Positions 20,524 to 30,368 are shown, counted from the first letter of the stretch. The stretch is DNA of 64,000 bases from Elusimicrobiota bacterium (GCA_016208085.1 JACQYT010000092.1:40404-104403), one strand, 5' to 3'. Notes: generated by a model not told the origin, from the sequence alone. Numbers and translations are program-made.

Positions 20524-21488
20524 GATGATGTACCGGTTGATTTGTCAAGACATTTGAGTAATCTTACAAGCCGGCAAATACAATCCGGAGGAGGCGACTG
20601 ATGATACACGAAGTAATGCATATGTGTGCCTTTACAAGGAAAATGAGGCGTAGAGGGCGGAACGTAATCAATCACCGGGGCTGGGGGTTCGGGACAGGGT
20701 TTGCAGGCATCCTGATTCGGATTTGACAAAAACGCTATAGCATTTTTAATAAAATTGGTAATATCGGCTTCCCAGTCCAGTATTCTCTGAGCCAGATCGA
20801 CCTTATGATAGGTTAGATCAGCATAACGTTGCTCTGATCTTTTAATATTGGCGTTATGATCGGCGATATCTTTTTCCAGCCTATCATGCCATTTAATAAG
20901 ATTGTTGTACGTAGCAAGACATTTTTCATTAACTGGTCCGTTGGGGCAATCTTTTTTATAAGCCTCGACGGCAGCATTATATTTATCCACTTCTTGACGC
21001 AATTCCACGGCGTGCTGATTTGCCGCTGCCACTTCGGAATACAACGTGCTATCCACGGGATTCAGAGCATATGCCGCAGCGAGTAACGAACCCCTGACGG
21101 TTTCCACATCGCCCCAGTTTGCCAACAATCGATATGCTGTTGGATTCTCATGCTGTTTAAGAAGGGGGGGATAGATTTGGCCGTTTTTATAAACCTGACT
21201 ATTCAAAATGCGTGGATGATATGGACCATAAAAATATCCCGCGGCAGGTTTTGAAAATACTTTATCGGTGTTTAGTGGAGCGCCTTTACTCGGATTGAAA
21301 CTTTTTATAATATCGCCGGCAATTTTAGGATATGGAACATATGGTTGAGGGAAATTTTTCTCCTGGGCGGCTTTCAAGAATTCTGTCGGATTCAGTCCCT
21401 GATCGAAATTGGGATTATACTTTTGCGCATAAACCCCGGCTGAAAAGAACGTTAAGATTACCGCAACAAACATTACACGTTTCATCAT
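20508..21488 (-). CDS. Hypothetical secreted protein
   Basis: Signal peptide MMKRVMFVAVILTFFSAGVYAQ; Cys/Pro-rich C-terminus. Confidence 0.6.
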   Translation of the reverse strand: MMKRVMFVAVILTFFSAGVYAQKYNPNFDQGLNPTEFLKAAQEKNFPQPYVPYPKIAGDIIKSFNPSKGAPLNTDKVFSKPAAGYFYGPYHPRILNSQVYKNGQIYPPLLKQHENPTAYRLLANWGDVETVRGSLLAAAYALNPVDSTLYSEVAAANQHAVELRQEVDKYNAAVEAYKKDCPNGPVNEKCLATYNNLIKWHDRLEKDIADHNANIKRSEQRYADLTYHKVDLAQRILDWEADITNFIKNAIAFLSNPNQDACKPCPEPPAPVIDYVPPSTPHFPCKGTHMHYFVYHQSPPPDCICRLVRLLKCLDKSTGTSSCDKN

Positions 21489-21787
21489 TTCCTCCGTACT
21501 ATCATTAATTCACTGCGTCGCTATTCCGTTGATTTCGGATAAACTTAAACTCTGCCGAGCTGGAACTTATTCCCATGGTGAAGCCGGATTAGGGTCCGAC
21601 GGTGGATACTCCCCGGCCCAAAAATTCCGGAGATTACATTGAGGGATAATATACTATAGCATCGGGGAATAAAACAGGCAAGGGTATTTAAGCCCGGACG
21701 CCCATAGGCCCAAAGACCCAGGCCTGGCAGCCGGACCGGGCGGGACCCTGTAGGCCGCGGGGAGAACGCGGGAAATCCGCGTTTTAT

Positions 21788-22687
21788 TCAGCCGAGGATG
21801 GGTTTCAGGAAGCCGTTGTGCTTTTTGATCAGGGCGCGGGCTTTTTTCAGGCCGAGCTTCATGCGGGCCATGACGATGGCGGTTTTCACGTCGTTGCGCG
21901 TCAGCTCCAGCAGCCTGCGCGCTTCCTTGAGGCGCGCCCTACCCACGGACGCCGTAATGCGTTCCGCCCTTAAGACCAGCTTGCGGGAGGTGGTCTTCAC
22001 ATCCACCATCCAGTTCCTGTAAACCTTCCCGCTTATCACCATCGCCGACGTGGAAAGCATATTCAAGGCCAGCTTGGTGGCTGTGCCCGACTTCATCCGT
22101 GTGGAACCCGAGATAGGTTCCGGGCCGACGTCCAGCGCCACGATAATGTCTGCCTCGGGCGGTCTTTCCTTCGGATTGCACGTTATAAGCGCCGTTCCCG
22201 CGCCCGCCTTTTTTCCCGCCCGCAGCCCGCCTTTAACGTAAGGCGTTACGCCGCTGGCGGCTATGCCTATGACCGCGTCGCCTTTATCAGCCAGCGCTGC
22301 TATCTCCCGCCGCCCGTTTTCAAAAACATCCTCCGCGCCTTCCTTTGAGCGGAACACCGCCGTTTTCCCGCCGGCCATCAGCGCCCGGAACCGGGAAGGC
22401 CCCACGCCGTAGGTGGGAGGGAGTTCCGCGGCTTCAAGCACTCCCAGACGGCCGCTCGTGCCGGCCCCGATGAAGAAAACGCTGCCGCCGCGCAAATAGA
22501 CTTTTGAGACGAGCCGGGCGGCTTTTTCTATGCTCGGTATGGCTTTTTTAACCGCTTTATGCACCAGGGCGTCCTCATAGTTCAGTTTTTCAAGGACCTT
22601 TCTTAACGGGATGCGATCGAAGTCGCGGGTGCGGGGGTTGTTAGCCTCGGTGGGCAGCCTGGAATAGGCGATGAATTTTTTATTCAT
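21788..22687 (-). CDS. murQ: N-acetylmuramic acid 6-phosphate etherase
   Basis: GGSVFFIGAGTSGRLGVLEAAELPPTYG; ALDVGPEPISGSTRMKSGTATKLALNMLSTSAMV. Confidence 0.93.
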   Translation of the reverse strand: MNKKFIAYSRLPTEANNPRTRDFDRIPLRKVLEKLNYEDALVHKAVKKAIPSIEKAARLVSKVYLRGGSVFFIGAGTSGRLGVLEAAELPPTYGVGPSRFRALMAGGKTAVFRSKEGAEDVFENGRREIAALADKGDAVIGIAASGVTPYVKGGLRAGKKAGAGTALITCNPKERPPEADIIVALDVGPEPISGSTRMKSGTATKLALNMLSTSAMVISGKVYRNWMVDVKTTSRKLVLRAERITASVGRARLKEARRLLELTRNDVKTAIVMARMKLGLKKARALIKKHNGFLKPILG

Positions 22688-23582
22688 AGACCGGAGCCGT
22701 CTCATAAACCGGAGCCGCTTCGTCGTCCGGCAGCTCTTCCGGCGGCCTGGGCTCTCCGTAGACCGGCGCGTCGGACGGTTCCTCCGTGACCGCGGCGGTG
22801 GAATGTTCCACTATGACCGGGAGCCTCGGGTTCTTGAACCAGTCGAATATTTTCCTTACGTTATACTTCGTGACTATCTCCGCGCCGAAGCCTTTGGCTT
22901 CCACCATGATGGTGACGTTGGCCTTGCCGCAGGCGCTTTTGGCTATGTCGTTCAATAACTGGAATTCCTTGTACTGCTTGGCGCGGTTGGCGCCGGCTAT
23001 CATCAGCAGCGGCCTTTTGCCGTAGGCGTAAAGCGGGTTGACCGACAGCACGTCGTTGACGTTCAGGACCGGAGAGATGGCCGCGGCCATGGAGATATCG
23101 GGATGGATGGCCGCCGCTTTTATGGCGAGATTGGCGCCCATAATGGAGCCGACAAGGATTATCCTGTCGCCGGTGACGCTGTTGGTGGACAGGTAGGCAA
23201 TCGCGGCTTCCACATCCCTTATCATCTTGTTGAATTCGTTATTGGAGCCGCTTATGGCGAAAGCTTTGTAGGTCGTGGTGGAACCGTTCGGCATCACGAA
23301 GCTCAAGCCGTGGCCCCTGAGGTCCATTGCAAGGTAGCCGTAGCCGTAGCGTTTCAGGTAATCGAACCAAAAGTTCCATTCGGTCAGATCGCTCTTCTGG
23401 CTGTGGATAAGCACTGCGGTCGGCGACGATTCTGCGGCCTTGAGGTAGCGGGCGTTCAGTTTCCAGCCGTCGTCGGCGGTGAGGGTTATGCGTTCTTCTA
23501 GGCGGGGCTCATGGGCGTTCTGTCCGTCTAAAGCGGACGCCGGCAAAAGAAGCGCAAGAAAAAGCAATGCGTGGGGTTTCAT
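22680..23582 (-). CDS. Alpha/beta hydrolase, exported
   Basis: TAVLIHSQKSDLTEW, MDLRGHGLS, GSIMGANLAIKAA. Confidence 0.75.
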   Translation of the reverse strand: MKPHALLFLALLLPASALDGQNAHEPRLEERITLTADDGWKLNARYLKAAESSPTAVLIHSQKSDLTEWNFWFDYLKRYGYGYLAMDLRGHGLSFVMPNGSTTTYKAFAISGSNNEFNKMIRDVEAAIAYLSTNSVTGDRIILVGSIMGANLAIKAAAIHPDISMAAAISPVLNVNDVLSVNPLYAYGKRPLLMIAGANRAKQYKEFQLLNDIAKSACGKANVTIMVEAKGFGAEIVTKYNVRKIFDWFKNPRLPVIVEHSTAAVTEEPSDAPVYGEPRPPEELPDDEAAPVYETAPVYE

Positions 23583-23593
23583 TATTTGATTAG

Positions 23594-23673
23594 AGGATAG
23601 CAGGTGGTAGATATTACGCAGCAGGCAGGGTTTTAAAGGAATATCGCCCCTACCTGCCACCTACTACCTACTT
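23594..23673. repeat. Inverted short-repeat element (GTAGGTAGTAGGTGGCAGGTAGG / CCTGCCTGCTG...CTACCACCTGC, minus-strand sense)
   Basis: Located between ndk stop and hydrolase start. Confidence 0.55.
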
Positions 23674-23680
23674 GCTTGCC

Positions 23681-24130
23681 CTATTCCACCAATTCCCCCG
23701 GCTCAAACCATAATTTTATTTCCCGCTCCGCATCCTCGGCGTTGCCGGAGGCGTGGACTACATTCTCGAATTGGCCGCGCGTAGTTATCCTGCCGAAAGT
23801 TCCCCTGATGGTGTCGGGGGCGGCTTGCTCCGGGTTGGTGGCCCCGACCACGCCTCTGACGGCTTTTATGGCGTCTTCGCCCCGGTAGACAAGGGCCAGC
23901 ACCCGGCGGTTGGATACGCCGTGAAAATCTCCGCGGATGTATTTTATCAGTTCTTCAAAAAAGGGCTGGTCTTTTAAAAGCGCGTAATGTTCCCTGGCCA
24001 GTTTTTCCGTGACCGAAACCACTTTCGCCCCGATAAGCTCAAAGCCGGCATTATCCAGCCGGTCTATGGAAAGGCCCGCGAGCCTTCTCCTCATGCCGTC
24101 GGGTTTTATGAGTATAAGCGTTTTTTCCAT
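23681..24130 (-). CDS. ndk: Nucleoside diphosphate kinase
   Basis: EKTLILIKPDGMRRRL; FFEELIKYI; RGVVGATNPEQAAPDTIRG; NVVHASGNAEDAEREI. Confidence 0.95.
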   Translation of the reverse strand: MEKTLILIKPDGMRRRLAGLSIDRLDNAGFELIGAKVVSVTEKLAREHYALLKDQPFFEELIKYIRGDFHGVSNRRVLALVYRGEDAIKAVRGVVGATNPEQAAPDTIRGTFGRITTRGQFENVVHASGNAEDAEREIKLWFEPGELVE

Positions 24131-24254
24131 TGTATTATTCTACATTTTTGGAAATAAATAAAAAAGCGGCCCTTGTTTTACCCGTCAATAATCTTGTAAA
24201 ATTTCAACTGCCGTGTTTATACCGTTTTAAGCGTATTAGTTTAACGGGGGATTT

Positions 24255-24641
24255 ATGCCCAGAGTAATGGTAGTTGACGACGAAAAAGACGTCGTGTTCC
24301 TGATAAAAGTGCTGATGGAGCGCGAGCAGTTTGAAGTGCTGGAGGCTTATAACGGGCTTGAAGCCTACAATAAGCTTACCTCTTCCGGCCCCGGCAAAAT
24401 AATCCCGGACGCTATTATCCTTGATATCATGATGCCGGAAATGGACGGCTACACCTTCCAGTCCAAGCTTCAGGAGCTGGACGAACTGCGCCATATTCCC
24501 ATCATCATCCTCACGGCCAAGGGACAGATGAAGGATCTTTTTGAACTGTCTTCCAATATCTTCGCTTTTGTTGAAAAACCGTTCGAGCCCAAAAACCTCG
24601 TAAAAATCGTAAAGGACGCCTTAGGAAGCGTAAAGAAATAA
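24255..24641 (+). CDS. Response regulator receiver protein
   Basis: MVVDDEKDVVFLIK; ILDIMMPEMDG; ILTAKG; KPFEPKNL. Confidence 0.92.
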   Translation: MPRVMVVDDEKDVVFLIKVLMEREQFEVLEAYNGLEAYNKLTSSGPGKIIPDAIILDIMMPEMDGYTFQSKLQELDELRHIPIIILTAKGQMKDLFELSSNIFAFVEKPFEPKNLVKIVKDALGSVKK

Positions 24642-24769
24642 CCGAAGCATTTGGAGGCACAGTAACGGGGACACACCTTGCTGCAAGGTGTGTCCCCTGC
24701 AAGGCGCGACGACGATGGTGTAGCTGTGCTACATTGAGGAGGAGCAACGCAGCAGCTTTACGCTTCCTT

Positions 24770-24931
24770 AGGGCTCGTTAAAAAATAACTGACCGTTTTT
24801 GGACGCTGATGCATCCCGTCTGTCTGCGTTGCTCGTCGCTTACATACTCTACGAGTATGCTCGCTCCTCGCGCCTTGCCAGTCGAGCGCCTCAGCGCCCA
24901 AAATTCGTTCATTTATTTCCTAACGAGCCCT
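24770..24931. repeat. MITE-like 162-bp element with inverted ends AGGGCTCGTTA...TAACGAGCCCT and an internal palindrome
   Basis: 11-bp perfect terminal inverted repeat extended imperfectly to about 40 bp; core CATACT-CTACG-AGTATG. Confidence 0.7.
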
Positions 24932-24944
24932 TAGCATCAAAAAA

Positions 24945-26429
24945 ATGAGTCAAACCGCGCTGACCGAAATAATAGCCCACAACTACTCAAAAATACAGAA
25001 TTTCAGGGACAGGGGCATAGACCCGTTCCCTCACCGTTTCACAATAACGCATAAGATAGCCCAGGCGCGCCGGCTTTCGGCGGACACGCAGGTCGTCTGC
25101 GCCGGCCGCATGATACTTATGCGCGTGATGGGCAAGGCCACTTTCGCCCATATCAAGGACGGCACCGGGAAGATACAGATCTATGTGAAAAAGGACGCCG
25201 TGGGCGAAGAAGCCTACGAAATGTTCAGAAAAAACAACCATGTGGGCGACTTCCTGGGCGTTGACGGCAAGCTGTTCCTGACCCACACCAACGAACTTAC
25301 GATAAACGCCGCGAAACTGACGGTCCTGTCCAAATCGGTAAGGCCGCTTCCGGAGAAGTGGCACGGCCTTACGGACCCGGAGACCCGCTACCGCGAAAGA
25401 TACCTGGACCTCATCTCCAACGACGAGGTCAGGGATATCTTCGTTAAAAGGTCGCGGATAATCTCAGGCTTACGCCAGGTACTGGACGCCGGCGGCTACC
25501 TTGAAGTGGAGACGCCCGTGCTGGGCGCCCAGGCCGGAGGCGCTGCGGCGCGGCCTTTTATCACTTTTCACAACATTTACAAAAGCGAACTCTACATGCG
25601 CATAGCATTGGAACTGCCGTTAAAAAAGCTGATTGTCGGCGGTTTTGACGGCGTATACGAGATAGGCAGGGTGTTCAGGAACGAGGGCATAGACACGCGC
25701 CATAATCCGGAGTTCACCATGCTTGAGGCTTACAGGGCCTATAGCGATTATAACGGCATGGCCGCCCTGGTGGAACAGATGTTTGCGCGCTGCTCCGAAC
25801 TCCTGGGGGTTGAAACCGTTGACTATAACGGCATGAAGATAAACGTAAAGCCTCCGTTCGCGCGGATATCGCTGCCGGACGCCTGGAAGGCCGGGACTGG
25901 GGAAGATTTACATAATATCCTTTCGGGCAAATCTTTCGACCGGGAAAATCTGCGCAGGCTGGCCGATAGACTGCATATTGAGCACGGCGGAGACACGCCC
26001 TCGGCCAAGATCTTCGAGCGCGTCTTTGATTTGAAGATACAGGCGGACCTCCAACAGCCCGCCTTTGTGATGGATTATCCGACCGCCGTCACGCCGCTGG
26101 CCAAATGCCGGGCCGGCGACCCGGCGATAGTGGAACGCTTTGAGTTCTTCGCCGGGCACGAGGAAATCGCGAACGCCTACACCGAGCTGAACGACCCCCA
26201 GGACCAGAAAGACAGGCTTCTTGAACAATTGCGCCAGCGCGACGAGGAAAAGAATTCCGAAACCGACGCGCTGGACAAGGATTTCATAGAAGCCATGGAA
26301 TACGGTATGCCGCCAATGGGTGGAATAGGGATAGGCATAGACCGCCTGGCGATGCTTTTTTCCGGCAAACCGTCCATAAGGGAAGTAATATTTTTCCCGC
26401 TGTTAAAGCCGGGAGACGATAGGGTATAG
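24945..26429 (+). CDS. lysS: Lysyl-tRNA synthetase (class II)
   Basis: RYLDLISND; EVETPVLGAQAGGAAARPF; FRNEGIDTRHNPEFTMLE; GMPPMGGIGIGIDRLAMLF. Confidence 0.96.
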   Translation: MSQTALTEIIAHNYSKIQNFRDRGIDPFPHRFTITHKIAQARRLSADTQVVCAGRMILMRVMGKATFAHIKDGTGKIQIYVKKDAVGEEAYEMFRKNNHVGDFLGVDGKLFLTHTNELTINAAKLTVLSKSVRPLPEKWHGLTDPETRYRERYLDLISNDEVRDIFVKRSRIISGLRQVLDAGGYLEVETPVLGAQAGGAAARPFITFHNIYKSELYMRIALELPLKKLIVGGFDGVYEIGRVFRNEGIDTRHNPEFTMLEAYRAYSDYNGMAALVEQMFARCSELLGVETVDYNGMKINVKPPFARISLPDAWKAGTGEDLHNILSGKSFDRENLRRLADRLHIEHGGDTPSAKIFERVFDLKIQADLQQPAFVMDYPTAVTPLAKCRAGDPAIVERFEFFAGHEEIANAYTELNDPQDQKDRLLEQLRQRDEEKNSETDALDKDFIEAMEYGMPPMGGIGIGIDRLAMLFSGKPSIREVIFFPLLKPGDDRV

Positions 26430-26505
26430 GGTAGAGGGTTTAGGGTATAGGGTAAGGAGTTCCTTATTTTTGTACCCTCTACCCTCTACCCTCTACCCTC
26501 TACCC
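26421..26505. repeat. Heptamer inverted repeat with TAAGGAGTTCCTTA core (forward copy)
   Basis: gggtatagggtagagggtttagggtatagggtaaggagttccttatttttgtaccctctaccctctaccctctaccctctaccc. Confidence 0.9.
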
Positions 26506-26511
26506 TTTTTT

Positions 26512-27738
26512 ATGTCCGCTGAATTTTTCATAGCCTACCGTTACCTGAAAGCCAAAAGAAAGGGCCTTTTTTCCATGGTCACCACCGTCATAGGCATAGC
26601 CGGCGTGGGGCTGGGCGTGGCCGCGCTTATAGTGACGCTTTCCATCATGAACGGCTTCCAGTCCGATATCAAAAAAAAGATAATAGACGCGCAGGCGCAT
26701 ATAGTCGTCTACGGTTCCGTAACAACGGATGATTACGCCGCCTTTTCGGCCCGCCTTAAAAAACAGGCCCATTTTGCTGCTTACGCCCCTTTCGTGCTGG
26801 GCCAGGGGATACTCACTTTTGACAACCGCTCCGCGGGCGTGGTGATGAAAGGCCTTGAGCCCGAGAGCGAATTTAAGATTAACAACCTTAAAAACTACCT
26901 GGTGGACGGGTCCTGGGCGGCTCTGGGGCAGGCTAAGCCCGGCGAGCCGCCGGCCCTGTTCCTGGGAGAGGAACTGGCCAAGAACCTGGGCGCCTGGACG
27001 GGGAACGAGGTTATACTGGTCTCGCCCAAACCGGCTCTCACCGGCATGGGCATCCTGCCCAGGATGAAAAAATTCAAGGTGGCCGGCATTATTCGCACCG
27101 GCTATTACGAGTTTGACAATACGATGGCTTACTGCGGACTCTCGGCCGCGTCCGATTTCTTCGGCTTGGCCGGCGGCATAAACGGCATGGGTGTAAAGCT
27201 TGACGACATAAACCGCGCGAAAGAAAGCGCCGGCGCCCTGAAAAAAGAGCTGGGTTTCGGCTATACGGTAAAGACCTACGCGGACATGAACCGGACGCTT
27301 TTTGCGGCGCTGCATCTTGAAAAATTCGTGATGTCGCTGGTGCTGGCGCTTATAATACTCGTGGCCACCTTCAATATAGCCTCCAACCTGCTGATGATGA
27401 GCGTTGAGAAGCTGCGCGACATAGGCGTTTTGCGCGCGATGGGCGCGGGGCCCGCTTTCGTGCGGAAAATATTTTTCTGGGAGGGGAACCTGATAGCCCT
27501 GAGCGGCATAACGCTGGGCGTTCTGCTCGGCGTCGGGCTGTCGGTGTTTATCGCCGCCTATCCGGTGGTGGAACTCCCGTCCGACATCTATTACGTGACC
27601 AGGGTGCCTGTGGAGCTGAAAATAAGGGACCTCCTGGCGACGGCGCTGGTCAGCTATCTCTTATGCATGCTGAGCGCCATCTATCCGGCCGTGCGCGCCT
27701 CAAAAATAAGCCCGGTGGACGCGATACGCTATGGATAA
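26512..27738 (+). CDS. Lipoprotein-releasing ABC transporter permease (LolC/LolE family)
   Basis: FFIAYRYLKAKRKGLFSMVTTVIGIAGVGLGVAALIVTLSIMNGFQ; alternative TTG start at 26470 inside the repeat. Confidence 0.92.
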   Translation: MSAEFFIAYRYLKAKRKGLFSMVTTVIGIAGVGLGVAALIVTLSIMNGFQSDIKKKIIDAQAHIVVYGSVTTDDYAAFSARLKKQAHFAAYAPFVLGQGILTFDNRSAGVVMKGLEPESEFKINNLKNYLVDGSWAALGQAKPGEPPALFLGEELAKNLGAWTGNEVILVSPKPALTGMGILPRMKKFKVAGIIRTGYYEFDNTMAYCGLSAASDFFGLAGGINGMGVKLDDINRAKESAGALKKELGFGYTVKTYADMNRTLFAALHLEKFVMSLVLALIILVATFNIASNLLMMSVEKLRDIGVLRAMGAGPAFVRKIFFWEGNLIALSGITLGVLLGVGLSVFIAAYPVVELPSDIYYVTRVPVELKIRDLLATALVSYLLCMLSAIYPAVRASKISPVDAIRYG

Positions 27739-27789
27739 GGCGCAGATGGTCACAGATGGGAAGACGCAGGTTAGGCTCTGTGACAGAAT

Positions 27790-27916
27790 AGGATGGACAT
27801 TTGGATGAGTCGATTTTGGAGCGAGCCGAAGCGGCGTGAAGCGACACGTACTATACGTACGTTAGCGGAATGCCGCAAAGGCGCAGCCCAAAAGCGGCCA
27901 GCCAAATGGCTATCCT
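27790..27916. repeat. MITE-like 127-bp element, imperfect inverted ends AGGATGGACATTTGG / CCAAATGGCTATCCT
   Basis: Inverted ends plus internal ACGTACTATACGT palindrome. Confidence 0.6.
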
Positions 27917-27928
27917 TAACACAGATTC

Positions 27929-28609
27929 ATGGATAAAATAGTTCATATAGAAGACCTGGGCAAGACTTACGTGCAGGGGCACGAGCAGATACTCGTGCTT
28001 GAAAATATAAATTTCGATATAAAAGCCGGGGAGTTCGTGGCGCTGCTCGGCCCTTCGGGTTCCGGTAAGTCCACTTTCCTGAACCTTGTCGGCGTCCTGG
28101 ACGACTGCTACAGCGGGTCCATAACTCTTTTCGGGTCCCGCCTTGAGCCTTTGAGCGAGGTGAAAAAAGCGGAGCTGCGGCGGCGCAACATCGGCTTTGT
28201 TTTTCAGTTCGATTCCCTGCTGCCGGAATTCACCGTGCTTGAAAATATAGACATGCCGGCGCGCATCATGGGCCGGAGCGACGCCGGCGCGGCCATGGCG
28301 CTTTTAAAGCGTTTCGGGCTTGAAATGATAGCGCATAAATTCCCGATGGATATCTCGGGCGGGGAAAAACAGCGCGCGGCGATCCTCAGAGCTCTGAGAA
28401 ATAAGCCCGGGCTTGTGATAGCCGACGAGCCTACGGGAAACCTGGACAAGCATAACGCCAGGATAGTCCTGGACGATCTTAAAAAGGTCAACGCGGCTGG
28501 CGCGGCCGTGCTTATGGTCACGCACAACGAGGAAGCCTCCGCCTACGCGGATAGGGTGTTCCACCTGTCGGGCGGCCGTATTGCGGAAACTAAAGTAGAT
28601 GGTAGGTAG
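27929..28609 (+). CDS. lolD: Lipoprotein-releasing ABC transporter ATPase (LolD)
   Basis: GPSGSGKSTFLNLVGVLD; ISGGEKQRAAILRALRNKPGLVIADEPTGNLD; follows the LolC/E permease. Confidence 0.9.
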   Translation: MDKIVHIEDLGKTYVQGHEQILVLENINFDIKAGEFVALLGPSGSGKSTFLNLVGVLDDCYSGSITLFGSRLEPLSEVKKAELRRRNIGFVFQFDSLLPEFTVLENIDMPARIMGRSDAGAAMALLKRFGLEMIAHKFPMDISGGEKQRAAILRALRNKPGLVIADEPTGNLDKHNARIVLDDLKKVNAAGAAVLMVTHNEEASAYADRVFHLSGGRIAETKVDGR

Positions 28610-28673
28610 TAGGACCCCAGTCCCACAGGGCCCTTGACAAAATTTATATATCTGGTAGAAATTAAGTAAGGCC

Positions 28674-29933
28674 ATGAAGACAAAAAGACTGTTAATTGCC
28701 GCGGTCTTTCTATTACCGCTTTCCGGCGGCCCGGCTTTTTGCGCTTCCGGTCATAACCCCGGTTCGGCCGCTTCAAGATTTGATTCCACCATCATGCTTC
28801 AGGGGTTCCACTGGATGTCCTGGAAGACCTCCCCCTGGTGGAGCACGGTGGCAAACAAGACCGGCGATATGTCCAGGGCTGGGATAGACCTGATCTGGCT
28901 GCCGCCTTCTTCCGATTCCGCCAGCGATGAAGGCTATTTGCCCAGAAGGCTGGAAATACAGAACTCTAGGTACGGCTCCTCGGTAGAACTGACCTCAGCC
29001 ATCTCCGCTTTGCACGCCGCCGGCGTGCGTGTCGTGGCCGATATAGTCGTCAACCACCGCGTGGGCACAAAGAACTGGGCCGACTTCACCGACCCGGCGT
29101 GGGGCCCGGATTCAATCTGTTCCGACGACGAGTGGGGCAAGGGCGTTGGCGCGCCGGACACCGGCAAGGGCGTAGCATTCGCGCGCGACATTGACCACAC
29201 CAGGCCGTATGTCCGCCAGAGCGTAACCGGCTGGATGAAATGGCTCAGGACTTCGGTAGGCTACGATGGCTGGCGCTACGATTTTGCCCGGGGCTACGAT
29301 TCCAAATATATGCTGATGTTCAACAGGGCCACAAAGCCGGTTTTCGCGGTGGCCGAGATCTGGGACGATCTGGACCTGAACAACACGGACCCGCACAGGC
29401 AGGCTTTGTGCAGCTGGATGGATTCGGTCAACGGTGAGATAAAAGTTTTTGATTTCACGACCAAGGGCATACTCCAGGCCGCCGTTTCTTCCGGTCAGTA
29501 CTGGCGGCTGAAGGACTCAAGCAACCGCCCTTCCGGCCTTATCGGCTGGTGGCCGGACAATGCCGTGACTTTCGTGGATAATCACGATACCACCGTCAGC
29601 GCGGGTTCCTCCAGGGGCTGGCCTTTCCCCTCCGACAAGATAATGCAGGGCTACGCCTATATCCTGACCCATCCCGGGATCCCGTGCCTCTTCTGGTCCC
29701 ATTTCTTCGACTGGGGCCTGAAAGACGAAATAACGAAGCTGTCCAAACTCAGGAAGTCCCTGAAAATCAATTCATCCAGCGCTGTGAACATTATACAGGC
29801 CTCGCAGAACATCTACACCGCCTCCATAGACAACAAGTTGGTCGTCAAACTCGGCTACCTGGACTGGGACCCCGGTTCCGCCTGGACCCTGGCCGCCCAG
29901 GGCAACGGCTACAAAGTCTGGACGAATAAATAA
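28674..29933 (+). CDS. Alpha-amylase (GH13), exported
   Basis: IMLQGFHWMSW; VRVVADIVVNHR; GYDGWRYDFARGY; FAVAEIW; AVTFVDNHDT. Confidence 0.93.
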   Translation: MKTKRLLIAAVFLLPLSGGPAFCASGHNPGSAASRFDSTIMLQGFHWMSWKTSPWWSTVANKTGDMSRAGIDLIWLPPSSDSASDEGYLPRRLEIQNSRYGSSVELTSAISALHAAGVRVVADIVVNHRVGTKNWADFTDPAWGPDSICSDDEWGKGVGAPDTGKGVAFARDIDHTRPYVRQSVTGWMKWLRTSVGYDGWRYDFARGYDSKYMLMFNRATKPVFAVAEIWDDLDLNNTDPHRQALCSWMDSVNGEIKVFDFTTKGILQAAVSSGQYWRLKDSSNRPSGLIGWWPDNAVTFVDNHDTTVSAGSSRGWPFPSDKIMQGYAYILTHPGIPCLFWSHFFDWGLKDEITKLSKLRKSLKINSSSAVNIIQASQNIYTASIDNKLVVKLGYLDWDPGSAWTLAAQGNGYKVWTNK

Positions 29934-30018
29934 CTCCCCTAAAATCCTCGGCTCTTTAAATCGGCGTCGCCGTGGGCTCGGCTTTACAGCTAAAAAATTA
30001 ATAGGACCCTGCCGGAGT

Positions 30019-30207
30019 CGAGGGTAAATTCCCTGTGCGCTCCAAGACCGGGTTTTGAGGAAGAAGCCCGTGGTCTTCCGCCGGCGTGCGAACTCGCCTC
30101 GCACATAGTGCGAGGCTCAAACATTCACCGCCGTTTCCTAATGATAGAAATCCGCTCCAGACCACAGGCTTAAACCCGGAAGGGAGCGCACAGGGAACCC
30201 ACCCTCG
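30019..30207. repeat. MITE-like 189-bp element with about 60-bp imperfect inverted ends and central GCCTCGCAC-ATA-GTGCGAGGC hairpin
   Basis: cgagggtaaattccctgtgcgctcc... vs reverse complement cgagggtgggttccctgtgcgctcc... Confidence 0.7.
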
Positions 30208-30297
30208 CCTCCAGCCCAAATAAAAATAAATGGCGATTTTCCGGCGGGGAATAAACTTCCGTATGCAAATCCCCCTTACTTTGCTAAAAGGGGGATA

Positions 30298-30326
30298 GTG
30301 TAAAAGGCGCCAGGCGCCTTTTACAC
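30298..30326. repeat. Perfect palindrome GTGTAAAAGGCGCC-A-GGCGCCTTTTACAC
   Basis: 14-bp arms, 1-nt centre. Confidence 0.9.
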
Positions 30327-30368
30327 TGCTTGCTTTGCCCACGGCTTATATATTTAAATATCTGAACT

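Noticed and set aside
21490-21680. Long structured leader of the 20508-21488 gene as a possible riboswitch
   Set aside because: Could not match it to any riboswitch consensus I know (c-di-GMP, SAM, cobalamin); reported as nothing without covariance evidence.
26500-27315. 271-aa minus-strand ORF opposite the LolC/E permease
   Set aside because: Shadow ORF of a clear membrane protein gene.
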